A stretch of 51,603 bases of DNA from an uncultured Clostridium sp. GTDB lineage: Bacteria; Bacillota_I; Bacilli_A; RF39; UBA660. A program made the translations under genes and the position numbers. The notes below the pieces were generated by a model. That model was not told where the DNA came from, ran no database searches, and saw only the letters and a list, made by a program, of their open reading frames with translations. The stretch is from contig CAMNJQ010000056.1 in assembly GCA_946541575.1 (NCBI GenBank), forward strand, positions 1 through 51,603. Reading direction: 5' to 3'. Positions 42,977 through 50,987 of the stretch are shown here, piece by piece. How positions within the stretch are numbered: position 1 is the first letter of the stretch; every line of letters starts with the position of its first letter.

Positions 42977-43076
42977 TAGACACAATAATATTAAGAGATG
43001 AACAAACTAAAAAACAGATTTCCATAAACAATCTTTTCATATCAAATTTATGTTTATAAAAATTCTTTGCAATCAT
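42957..43076 (-). CDS. 39-aa peptide B: RiPP precursor or attenuator leader peptide
   Basis: MIAKNFYKHKFDMKR followed by LFMEICFLVCSSLNIIV and SKSEACQ, the twin of the ORF at 36388. GGAGGG stands 7 bases before the ATG. The last seven codons and the stop form the left arm and loop of the terminator. There are three Cys, four Ser and no Gly or Trp, so a Gly- or Trp-codon attenuator is unlikely. It precedes the Rel-like operon by 40 bases. Confidence 0.7.
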   Translation of the reverse strand: MIAKNFYKHKFDMKRLFMEICFLVCSSLNIIVSKSEACQ

Positions 43077-43104
43077 TGTACACCCTCCAAAAAATATTAT
43101 CGTT

Positions 43105-43133
43105 AGAATATCATGATTAAAATATCATGTCAA
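43105..43133 (-). promoter_or_regulatory. Promoter of leader cassette B/operon B
   Basis: TTGACA, 17 bases, extended minus-10 TGATATTCT, identical in key positions to the promoter at 36538-36566. Confidence 0.8.
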
Positions 43134-43217
43134 GTGTTTTAAGGAATTTTGTTTTATATAAAAAAAATGATAATTACTCATTAATTTATTTTTTATTTCT
43201 TTTATATCATTATCCAT
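43125..43217 (-). CDS. Doubtful 30-aa ORF upstream of cassette B
   Basis: MDNDIKEIKNKLM and 17 more residues, after GGTGATG. Its stop lies in the minus-35 box of cassette B, which has no equivalent before cassette A. It may be the start of a deleted gene, or chance. Confidence 0.2.
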   Translation of the reverse strand: MDNDIKEIKNKLMSNYHFFYIKQNSLKHLT

Positions 43218-43566
43218 AATAATCATCACCTACTATTATTACTATTTCCCATAAATATGCTTATCTTTAAAATTATTTTATCATTTATAAATCAAAATTG
43301 TTATTAAAATTTAAAAGTTTCCTTTTTTTATTAATTATATCTAAACATAGTTAATTATGGATAGAGGCCTTGAATAATTCCATAATTCTCTTATAAAACA
43401 AAAGTGACACTGTCTCACGACTAAGCTCTTCAGGGGGCTCGCCCAAATAATAGTTATATGTGTTAATCCCTTTTAAAAACGGCCTTTTATGGCCGTTATA
43501 TTTTTGTAATAATCTTTAAAAATTAGTATTTATTAGTCTGTTGGTACCTAAACATCAAAATTTCTG
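43218..43566. other. Gene-free AT-rich region
   Basis: No supported gene is present. It contains the hairpin at 43478-43497, a more GC-rich stretch (43405-43445) with fragments reading like rRNA (GACACTGTCTC, ACTGTCTCACGAC), and a 12-mer shared with 16843. It may be a junction between the biosynthetic cluster and the second defence island. Confidence 0.5.
43478..43508 (+). terminator. Intrinsic terminator
   Basis: AACGGCC/GGCCGTT stem with a 6-base loop, then TATATTTTTG on the plus strand and TTTTTAAAAGGG on the minus strand. It could end the minus-strand gene at 43567 as well. Confidence 0.6.
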
Positions 43567-44025
43567 CTACTTTAAACAATCCCAATTATTTAAATATTTA
43601 TCATCTTTATCACTAAAAACTCTTATTGGATTATCATTATGTGGTTGTCCATTTCTACCTAATACATTTAACCAATCTTGATGACTTTTGCTTATTGTTT
43701 CAGCAACTATTTTACTTGGTACTATATGGTATTCAGGATTATCTAATTCATTTAAAGAAACAAATACATAGATGATATTATCATCAAATAAATCCTCGTT
43801 CTTTTTTCCAAGTGTCCACTCTTTTTTCTTAAATGATGTTGTTTTTACTTGTATAGCATATTGATTATTATTCTTTCTATTAATAACTAAAATATCAAAA
43901 TTTTTAGTATTAGACATTGGTACTGCACAAGTAAATCCTCTTCTCTCTAATTCACCTGCTACAAAATACTCTCCTGCATTACCCGTACTAATATTATTGT
44001 TTGTTTTTTCACTCATTATTATCAT
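43567..44025 (-). CDS. Small PD-(D/E)xK nuclease-like protein
   Basis: 152 residues: GNAGEYFVAGELERRGF (Glu helix), NFDILVINRKNNNQYAIQVKTTS (Asp and QxK), the pattern of small Holliday-resolvase-like or restriction-like domains. The second part (EDLFDDNIIYVFVSL, YHIVPSKIVAE) recalls proteins that supply a nuclease domain within defence islands. It has the start MIIMSEK with a weak ribosome site and follows the next gene by 13 bases, so it is probably coupled to it. Confidence 0.65.
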   Translation of the reverse strand: MIIMSEKTNNNISTGNAGEYFVAGELERRGFTCAVPMSNTKNFDILVINRKNNNQYAIQVKTTSFKKKEWTLGKKNEDLFDDNIIYVFVSLNELDNPEYHIVPSKIVAETISKSHQDWLNVLGRNGQPHNDNPIRVFSDKDDKYLNNWDCLK

Positions 44026-44038
44026 CTTTTTTAAAATC

Positions 44039-44596
44039 CTAATCTCTTGTACTCCATAATATATAATCTAACATTTTTATATCAGACAAATTATATTCTG
44101 GAAAATATTCTCTAAACTCCTTAATTGAATTTTGAATATTTTTGTCTTTAAGTTTTTCATGTTCTATTTCCAAAATTTTGTAATAAGTTTTTATCGTATT
44201 ATTTAGTCTATCTTCTTTTGTTTTACCATCAACTTTTAGTTTTAAATTTTCTAATACGAATTGGTCCCATATTGGCATATTAGGATTAATTGTTGAAAGC
44301 ATTTTACTACAAAATGATGCTTCAATATTATGATCTTTTGTATTTTCATACATATATTTAAGAATTTCTTCAAATGTTATATTTTTATTTAATTTTGCCT
44401 TTTCAAAATAATCGAAGAAAACTTTTCTCCATTTCTTATTTCTTCTTACACGATAAAATGAATTGAACTTTGTTTGAAAGTCAATATTCTTGCTTACATC
44501 ACATTTATAAATATTTTCTTTTATATAATTGTACTTGTTTAAATCTAAGAATCTAATTATTGCATTTTTTTTAAATTTCTTAAAACTATAATCCAT
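44039..44596 (-). CDS. Hypothetical helical protein
   Basis: A 185-residue Lys-rich protein, mostly helical. The segment ASFCSKMLSTINPNMPIWDQFVLENL looks like a helix-hairpin-helix-like or DNA-binding core seen in uncharacterised proteins beside restriction genes. I cannot name a family. It forms an operon with the small nuclease-like gene; CGGTGA lies before its ATG. Confidence 0.55.
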   Translation of the reverse strand: MDYSFKKFKKNAIIRFLDLNKYNYIKENIYKCDVSKNIDFQTKFNSFYRVRRNKKWRKVFFDYFEKAKLNKNITFEEILKYMYENTKDHNIEASFCSKMLSTINPNMPIWDQFVLENLKLKVDGKTKEDRLNNTIKTYYKILEIEHEKLKDKNIQNSIKEFREYFPEYNLSDIKMLDYILWSTRD

Positions 44597-44665
44597 AATT
44601 TCACCGCTCTTCTATAACTATTATAGCATGATTTTTTTATGATATAAAAAAGGAAAAACAAACTA

Positions 44666-45700
44666 TTAATTAGTTTGCTTTTTAAAGATAAGAATTGATT
44701 CTGTTTTTATTCTTTTTTGAGCCATAGTTTGTTGTTTTAAATATCTAAATGTTTTTTTTTCTAAAGTCCAGCCGTTTTTTTCAAACAAATTAATTGTCCA
44801 ATCAACAAAATTTATTTTTTCTTTTTTTCTGGTTGTATCACCAATTGTCATACACCAATATCCATCTTTTTTAACCATCTTCATTATATGTTTATAAACT
44901 TTTTCCATTTCATCAAAGAAATCATTTAATGCATTTTTACGGCTTCTTTTATTTCTCGCACCAACTTCCTGACTACTTAATTCTTCTACTGGTTTTCCCA
45001 TCCAATACAATGCTAATCTATGATATCGAATAAAGTCTACAGCAAATGGGTATGGGGGAGATGTAACTATTAAATCTACATTTTTAACATCATTTACTTT
45101 TAAAACATCCGATTCAATACATTTAACACTATAAGTGTTATTTTTTATAAAATCTTTTCTTTCATTGAGTTGTTTAATCTTAGTTCTATAAAGCTTTATA
45201 ACATCTACTTTTCTATCTTGATCTGGCAATACATTGTCAGCTAAATATCCTAAATTCCACGTTTTTCTTTTTCGTGAGCAATTATTCAATATCGATAATA
45301 GTATTAGTAAAAACAAATCTCTATACTCTACTATTTCAATACTATGGATATTATAATTTAACATTCCTAATTTTCTTAATACATCCTTATTAAACCATGA
45401 CTCTCTATTTGGAAATTCCGGTATTAATATTTTTTTTTCATCTATATTTAAAACTTTTTCAGCATATTTTTCTATTTCTTTTTTGTTATATTTGTACGTT
45501 TTAACCTTTGAACACAGTATTCCTATGGGGCTTAAATCAATACCAATCACATTTCTTTTAAGTTTTAATCCCTCCAACAATGATGTTCCACATCCACAGA
45601 AAGGATCTAAAATAGTATCTCCCTCTGATGAATATTCTTTAATAAATTTTCTTGGTATTTCTTGGGTGAATTTTGCATGATATGGATATATATTATGCAT
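44666..45700 (-). CDS. DNA methyltransferase (motif I before TSPPY), restriction partner 1
   Basis: 344 residues. It opens with HNIYPYHAKFTQEIPRKFI, the AdoMet motif DPFCGCGTS follows near 33, and the catalytic TSPPYPF near 213, with a large recognition region between. It methylates C-N4 or A-N6. It overlaps the next methyltransferase gene by 8 bases. Two methyltransferases with an AlwI-like cutter suit a type IIS system with an asymmetric site. Confidence 0.85.
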   Translation of the reverse strand: MHNIYPYHAKFTQEIPRKFIKEYSSEGDTILDPFCGCGTSLLEGLKLKRNVIGIDLSPIGILCSKVKTYKYNKKEIEKYAEKVLNIDEKKILIPEFPNRESWFNKDVLRKLGMLNYNIHSIEIVEYRDLFLLILLSILNNCSRKRKTWNLGYLADNVLPDQDRKVDVIKLYRTKIKQLNERKDFIKNNTYSVKCIESDVLKVNDVKNVDLIVTSPPYPFAVDFIRYHRLALYWMGKPVEELSSQEVGARNKRSRKNALNDFFDEMEKVYKHIMKMVKKDGYWCMTIGDTTRKKEKINFVDWTINLFEKNGWTLEKKTFRYLKQQTMAQKRIKTESILIFKKQTN

Positions 45701-46472
45701 CTTTCCTAAACACCAAGCAATAATGATGATGGATATTAGAAATAAATTTGGTTGGATATCCCCATATACCTAATTGTTTATCATCTTGGCACCAAATTTG
45801 TTCACCCTCAAAAGAAAAACCACATTTTTCGATTTCCTTTACTAAATCCCATGCCAATGTCATGTATTTGCCATCACTATTTCTAAAATTTTGAATTACC
45901 ACTACCATATATTTCTTTTTATTCAAAATTTTATAACAATTCTTAAATACTTTTTTAAGTTCCTTTAAAAAGTCATCATAATTATCTATATTTCCTAAAT
46001 CATCTGGATTATCAGAATAATATAATTTTAATTTTTTATCTTTTCTTTGTGTATGTTGTGAATCAGAATTTCCTCTTTTCTTTTTAAGAATATCCCAATA
46101 TGGTGGTGATGTTAATATAAAGTCAACTTTATCAACTTTATAGTTTTTGATTTTTCTGCTATCACCTAAAACTGTTTTTTCCTCTTTTATTCTTTGATTA
46201 GCAACATTACAGAACTCATTATTTATTTCTATTCCATAACAATCTCTTTTTAATTTTTTAGATGCAACTGCTGTTGATCCAACTCCCATGAAAGGATCAA
46301 ATACTATTTCTCCTGTTTTGGTAAAAAACTCTATATACTTACCGGCCAATTCTTCTGGAAATTTTGCTGGATGATTTATTACTTCTTTTCCTCTAGATTT
46401 TCCTCTCAAAATAAACCATGACTTTGTATTTTTTATCCACTCTTTACCGTCCAAGTCGTTCAATTTTGCCAT
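45693..46472 (-). CDS. DNA methyltransferase (motif I before TSPPY), restriction partner 2
   Basis: 259 residues. HPAKFPEELAGKYIEFF, then DPFMGVGSTAVASKKLKRD (about 58) and TSPPYWDILKKK (about 120). The recognition part lies at the C-terminal half. A good AAAGGAG site precedes it, 12 bases after the restriction gene. It differs from the partner in length and domain order, so the two probably act on different strands. Confidence 0.85.
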   Translation of the reverse strand: MAKLNDLDGKEWIKNTKSWFILRGKSRGKEVINHPAKFPEELAGKYIEFFTKTGEIVFDPFMGVGSTAVASKKLKRDCYGIEINNEFCNVANQRIKEEKTVLGDSRKIKNYKVDKVDFILTSPPYWDILKKKRGNSDSQHTQRKDKKLKLYYSDNPDDLGNIDNYDDFLKELKKVFKNCYKILNKKKYMVVVIQNFRNSDGKYMTLAWDLVKEIEKCGFSFEGEQIWCQDDKQLGIWGYPTKFISNIHHHYCLVFRKDA

Positions 46473-46484
46473 AATTTCTCCTTT

Positions 46485-48200
46485 CTATGTTCTAATAGTT
46501 ACATACGAAGTATCAACAAATTTATTAGACCAAGTCCAAAAATCATGGGCTTGAATCTTTGTAATATAATCCATTGTTTGAGGATTGTAGTTAATAGAAT
46601 CAATAAATTTCATAAATTCAGTATAACTAAATGCAGTTACCATTGTAAGCTTTTGTGTACTTGGCATAATAGTACTTTGTATACTCAATAACTTTTGTTT
46701 AAAACTAACTTGATTATTATTTTGTCTAAATCCTCCGTGATGATCGTCTGTTGGTATTTTATTGCTATCAACAACTATATACCAAATTCCATCATAATTC
46801 TGATTAAATCTTGTATCTGACAATGTATTTATAATATCATCTTTTTCTTTTCTTTCATCAAATGCTTTGATTGATTCTCCTGCTTTCGATTCAATAATAA
46901 TTTTTAAATTAATATCAATATCATCATTTCTAACTACTAAATCACATATTATATCAGACAATCTTTGACCTACCGTATGTGAACCCAACCAATTCACTTT
47001 ATCATCGCCAAACTTGTTTTTTAGAAGCTTATAAAGGAATTCTTCATAAGCTGTTCCATCAGATCCTTCTGATATTATTTTTCCTTCTCTAAATAAATCA
47101 GTAACTTCAATTCTATTTGAGCGAGGTACAGTCGTATCAGAAAAATCTGCAATATCATTTAAATATTGCATAACTAAGTTTCTATCCATTAAGTCAGTAT
47201 CAGGATTATAATCAACACAAGAAATACTATCTTTTATTAGTCCTTCTGATATCATCTCATTTTTTAATTCTTCATCTTCAATTAAACTTGGATTATTTAA
47301 TAGTTTTAATAGTAGAGGTGTAATTTCTAAATCCCCATATAAATCTCCAATAAATACTGCTTTACCTGTAAATTTATAATTTGAAATATTAAAAGAATCT
47401 AAATCAAATTTTGTAGTTTTTCCCTTCAATGTTTTTATTCCCAATCCTTCTACTAAATGTCTTTTTAAGAAAGTTGCTCCCCTACCTAATTCTTTTTTAA
47501 AATTTTTATTTGCTGAAGAAAAATCATATAGATCTATTGTATCTTTAAAATTATCATTTTCTAGTTCATCTTCATTTGTTATATTCCTTATAATGTATGA
47601 AAGAGATAATCCATCAACAAAGTTTCTACCTTTTTTCTTCAAAATATCCATTACTTTTATTGCTACAACAAAAGGCCTATTTCTAACGTTATATTCTTCA
47701 TAATTATCATAATTTTTAGATGCATTTCTGAATTTCATTTTGAATAATATATCCTCATACGTATAAATACCTGATTTATACTTTTTTAATGTATCACCGA
47801 TATAATATCTTTTTTCGTTTTCTGCAACTGCACTACCTTTATAATAAGATGGCATCAATCCTGTAAAAGCTATAAATTCAAAATAATCCCTAGCTTGTTC
47901 ATTCCAACAACCATTAAGGTTCTTTTTCTTAGAATACTTAATTCTTTTTATATCTTCATACTTAATTTTATTGGCTTTAATGTTATCATAACATTCTTTT
48001 AGAACCTTATTATTCATAAAATTATTATACATTCTTTTATGGAAAATTTCGAATTTATTTTGCTTAATCTCTTCTTCAAACATCATTGCCTTTAAATCAT
48101 CATATAAATAATAGTCTCTATTAGTATCTATTAAACTAATTATAAATTTTACTTCTTCAGGCAATATTGCATTATGAGGTAAGTGAAATCCTGTACTCAT
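46485..48200 (-). CDS. AlwI-like type II restriction endonuclease
   Basis: 571 residues. The C-terminal half has the nuclease core: GTAYEEFLYKLLKNKFG (Glu helix), LGSHTVGQRLSDIICDLVV (Asp) and LKIIIESKAGESIKAFDER (ExK). The long N-terminal half contains FEFIAFTGLMPSYYKG, a DNA-recognition-like region of the AlwI family (cutters of GGATC-type asymmetric sites). The family call rests on overall resemblance and on the two neighbouring methyltransferases; the recognition sequence cannot be read from the protein. The start codon overlaps the preceding stop by one base. Confidence 0.65.
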   Translation of the reverse strand: MSTGFHLPHNAILPEEVKFIISLIDTNRDYYLYDDLKAMMFEEEIKQNKFEIFHKRMYNNFMNNKVLKECYDNIKANKIKYEDIKRIKYSKKKNLNGCWNEQARDYFEFIAFTGLMPSYYKGSAVAENEKRYYIGDTLKKYKSGIYTYEDILFKMKFRNASKNYDNYEEYNVRNRPFVVAIKVMDILKKKGRNFVDGLSLSYIIRNITNEDELENDNFKDTIDLYDFSSANKNFKKELGRGATFLKRHLVEGLGIKTLKGKTTKFDLDSFNISNYKFTGKAVFIGDLYGDLEITPLLLKLLNNPSLIEDEELKNEMISEGLIKDSISCVDYNPDTDLMDRNLVMQYLNDIADFSDTTVPRSNRIEVTDLFREGKIISEGSDGTAYEEFLYKLLKNKFGDDKVNWLGSHTVGQRLSDIICDLVVRNDDIDINLKIIIESKAGESIKAFDERKEKDDIINTLSDTRFNQNYDGIWYIVVDSNKIPTDDHHGGFRQNNNQVSFKQKLLSIQSTIMPSTQKLTMVTAFSYTEFMKFIDSINYNPQTMDYITKIQAHDFWTWSNKFVDTSYVTIRT

Positions 48201-48427
48201 TATTTTTCCTCCTTTAACTTTAATTCTTCATACATCTTTCTCCATAATCTTGGTGGTTTTTTGCATATACTATCTTCGCTACAAAACGCGCACATATCAA
48301 GTATTCCATTATTTGAACATATTTCTGGATTTGAATGCATGCAACCATAAGTTTTATCAATTGTAACCTCTTTATTCAATCTATCTTTCTTAATTATTAA
48401 ATCTTGCCTTTTCATTTTCTTACACAT
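48200..48427 (-). CDS. Small Cys-rich protein upstream of the restriction gene
   Basis: 75 residues with KTYGCMHSNPEICSNNG and LDMCAFCSEDSICKKPP: five or six Cys that could bind zinc. It overlaps the restriction gene by one base and is the first gene of the operon, with TATAAT (48451-48446) only about 20 bases upstream, so the mRNA may be nearly leaderless or start at the inner Met (MKRQD). It might be a controller or specificity subunit; no HTH is seen. Confidence 0.55.
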   Translation of the reverse strand: MCKKMKRQDLIIKKDRLNKEVTIDKTYGCMHSNPEICSNNGILDMCAFCSEDSICKKPPRLWRKMYEELKLKEEK

Positions 48428-48502
48428 TAAACATATTTACATAGTATTATAACATAATATTGTAATTTTTTGCTGTTATTATTGGAAAAATATGTTGTTC
48501 CT

Positions 48503-48690
48503 TAAGTTATAGTATTCTATATTACTAGTTCTCATAGAAGAAATGATATGTTGATGCAACATTTTTTCAATATTATAATTTTGCTAAAGATATGTTTAAA
48601 ATTGATGATAAAGATTACAAATAAATTTAAGCAAGATATTATCAAGTTATTACATATAAAATATTCATTATAGATTATTTGTGAGTGATG
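48503..48690 (+). pseudogene. Decayed copy of the 107-aa gene at 22707
   Basis: Reading frames here give DATFFQYYNFAKDMF then, after a frameshift and a stop, FKQDIIKLLHIKYSL, matching EATFKQHFNSAYDTF and MKAEVIKLLRLKYSL of the intact gene. The DNA is also alignable (ATTCTATATT and AATG-rich parts). Frameshift, in-frame TAA and TAG, and no start codon mark it as dead. Confidence 0.7.
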
Positions 48691-48698
48691 AATAGAAC

Positions 48699-48730
48699 AA
48701 AAAAGCTAAGTAATCAACTTAGCTTTTTAT
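48699..48730. terminator. Bidirectional terminator
   Basis: AAAAGCTAAGT/ACTTAGCTTTT stem, 5-base loop, flanked by A and T tracts; it ends the minus-strand gene at 48732. Confidence 0.8.
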
Positions 48731-48731
48731 T

Positions 48732-49583
48732 TTATTCTTCCATTTCTTTAATGTCATCAATAAGTTTTGTGAATCCATGTTTCATTCTAACGTCATTATT
48801 AATTTTATAACTAATTGTTTCTGTTACTTCTTTAAGTTCATTATTCTTTTCTTTATACACTTTTACTTTTTTGTCTTTGATTTCTTTTATTGATTTATCA
48901 AATTCAAATAAACTATTAGATGATAAGCTGTTATACCAAACTTTTTCCCCATAAATAGTATAAAATTTGGCATTATTTTTGTTTTGATCAAAATAGTATA
49001 TTGTTGAATCAACATTTTGTATATGATTACTTGCCATAACATTTATTACATATAATTTTAAATCTTTTTTTATTTTATATTCTATTTCTTTATGTTCTTC
49101 TGTTAATCCCATTTTTCTATAGAATTTTTTAGCATCATCTGACAATAAATCATATTCTTCATCTGAGAATTCAATTGATGAATTATTTAGCCTTTTAATT
49201 CTATATTCATATATATCCGGTGTTAATATTCCAGTATATCCCATTTGGGCTTTCACTTCTATTAACCCCACTATTTCATTTGTTATTATTCCATTATTGT
49301 TATTTGTTTTCATTATAACAATATCAGGTCTATATGCCTTATTTTTTCGTTTAGGTGCCTTTTCATCAGTATATGATAAATAAACATCTATTAAAATATT
49401 ATATTTTTTATTTAATACTTCTGATACTAATTTTGCTACTTCATTTTCACATGCACTTGCCATAGTTAAATTAACTTTTCTAATGATATTGTTATTTATA
49501 TTAATATCTTTTTCTTTTAAATATTCTTTGTACATATCATTCAAATTATTAGATAAATTATCTATATATCCTTTATAGCTCAT
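48732..49583 (-). CDS. Restriction-endonuclease-like protein (PD-(D/E)xK)
   Basis: 283 residues. The core is CENEVAKLVSEVL (Glu helix), KAYRPDIVIM (Asp) and IVGLIEVKAQMGYTG (ExK), preceded by a helical N terminus. The C-terminal part (about 170-283) is Lys/Asn-rich with beta pattern. It looks like a nuclease that handles target DNA in a defence system, but no methyltransferase sits in its operon. AGAGGTG lies 4 bases before the ATG. It diverges from the gene at 49653. Confidence 0.65.
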   Translation of the reverse strand: MSYKGYIDNLSNNLNDMYKEYLKEKDININNNIIRKVNLTMASACENEVAKLVSEVLNKKYNILIDVYLSYTDEKAPKRKNKAYRPDIVIMKTNNNNGIITNEIVGLIEVKAQMGYTGILTPDIYEYRIKRLNNSSIEFSDEEYDLLSDDAKKFYRKMGLTEEHKEIEYKIKKDLKLYVINVMASNHIQNVDSTIYYFDQNKNNAKFYTIYGEKVWYNSLSSNSLFEFDKSIKEIKDKKVKVYKEKNNELKEVTETISYKINNDVRMKHGFTKLIDDIKEMEE

Positions 49584-49604
49584 AAAACACCTCTTTCATT
49601 TTTA

Positions 49605-49630
49605 ATTATAACATATATCTATGCTATAAT
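49605..49630. promoter_or_regulatory. Overlapping divergent promoters
   Basis: TATAAT on the minus strand at 49610-49605 and extended TGCTATAAT on the plus strand ending at 49630. The two minus-10 boxes are 14 bases apart, so the two nuclease genes may be mutually exclusive or co-controlled. Confidence 0.55.
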
Positions 49631-49652
49631 TAAATTAAATTGAGGTGAGATT

Positions 49653-50864
49653 ATGTATTCATTTGTTTCTAGTGATTTATATAAAGAAATATCTAATTTA
49701 TTAAATAAGCCTAATATTTTTACTATATTAAAATTTGATTCTTCTGAAATTAGACATACTAATATGCTTGAATGGATATTAGAATTAGAAGACTATAAAG
49801 GCTTTTATTATTTAATTAATTTGCTAGATAAAAATTTTGGTGAAATTGATTCTAAAACAATTATTTTCCACAATAATAAACCACTTAATCAAATATTTGA
49901 TAAAGATTATTTAGTTAATAATGAAGAATATTATAATAAAATACCAGATTTAGTAATTGAGTTTAGTTCTAACGACGAAAAAAATTATATTTTAATTGAA
50001 AATAAAATAGATCAATTAGAAAATGAATATGTTATAGACAAAGACAAAAAGTCTCAAACTCAGTTATACTATGATGCATTAGTAAAAAAAGAAAATATTT
50101 TCTTCATATTTTTAGATGCTAAAGGAAGTAATGCTACATGTGATAAATATCTTTCTTTAAGTTATGAAGATTTATATAATTATGTTTTAAAAAAAATTAA
50201 TCCTCAAGATGAAGATGAAAAAGCTATTTTTAATCAGTATATTAATAGTTTAAAAAGACCTATATTTGAAATGGATAAAAATGATTATAAAGATTTCAAT
50301 CATGGTATTTATGTTACTGATTCTTTAGATGATAAATATGATAAATTTTTTGAAAATTATCAAGATGAGATAAATGAATATATTAGTAATAATAAAGTAA
50401 AAGATGAAACATATTTAGTTTTAAAATATGCTTTATATTGTGTTAAAGATGATAAAAAGATAAATAATGAAATTAAAAATTATTTTAATGAGACTGGAAG
50501 ACATAAATGGAGATACAAACAATGGACTGGATTTAAAACTACAATTGTTGAAAAGTTATTTATAGATTTATTAGAAAATAATAAAGATTTATTTAATAAA
50601 ATTGTAGATAGGACATTTGGAAACTTTCCTGATAAGTTATTAGTTAAAGATTTATATAATTATGCTAGAGAAGATTCAGGATGGCAAAAATGGATTAATG
50701 ATAAAGAAGATAGAAAACTTGAAGATATTAATTACTACTATAATTCTTTTTCATATAATAATGAGATATATTATTATCGAAATTGGATTAAAGATAATGT
50801 ATTGGATGATTTAAATAAAACTTTAAAAGATAATAATTGGGAATTCTTATTAATTAAAGAATAA
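49653..50864 (+). CDS. PD-(D/E)xK nuclease superfamily protein (PDDEXK_4-like)
   Basis: 403 residues. N-terminal IRHTNMLEWILE is the Glu helix usual for this family, then YNKIPDLVIEFSSNDEKNYILIENKID with the Asp and ExK. The C-terminal two thirds is Asp/Asn/Lys-rich, containing RHKWRYKQWTGF, with no other domain. Proteins of this family are frequent in defence islands, sometimes with toxin-like behaviour; their substrate is unproved. AGGTGA stands 4 bases before the ATG, and a strong terminator follows. Confidence 0.7.
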   Translation: MYSFVSSDLYKEISNLLNKPNIFTILKFDSSEIRHTNMLEWILELEDYKGFYYLINLLDKNFGEIDSKTIIFHNNKPLNQIFDKDYLVNNEEYYNKIPDLVIEFSSNDEKNYILIENKIDQLENEYVIDKDKKSQTQLYYDALVKKENIFFIFLDAKGSNATCDKYLSLSYEDLYNYVLKKINPQDEDEKAIFNQYINSLKRPIFEMDKNDYKDFNHGIYVTDSLDDKYDKFFENYQDEINEYISNNKVKDETYLVLKYALYCVKDDKKINNEIKNYFNETGRHKWRYKQWTGFKTTIVEKLFIDLLENNKDLFNKIVDRTFGNFPDKLLVKDLYNYAREDSGWQKWINDKEDRKLEDINYYYNSFSYNNEIYYYRNWIKDNVLDDLNKTLKDNNWEFLLIKE

Positions 50865-50868
50865 ATAT

Positions 50869-50896
50869 AAGTACTAATTTAATTAGTACTTTTTGT
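50869..50896 (+). terminator. Intrinsic terminator
   Basis: AAGTACTAAT/ATTAGTACTT stem with a 3-base loop, then TTTGTTTG. Confidence 0.75.
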
Positions 50897-50987
50897 TTGC
50901 TTCTAATTTTTAATCAATTTGATTAGAAAATAATCCTTTTGGCTAAAAACTATCTTGTGCTACATTATTGGCACAGGAAGAGATACT

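Noticed and set aside
43405-43445. Fragment of a 23S rRNA gene
   Set aside because: GACACTGTCTC and ACTGTCTCACGAC resemble two separate rRNA sites, but each match is under 15 bases and nothing around them continues the similarity.
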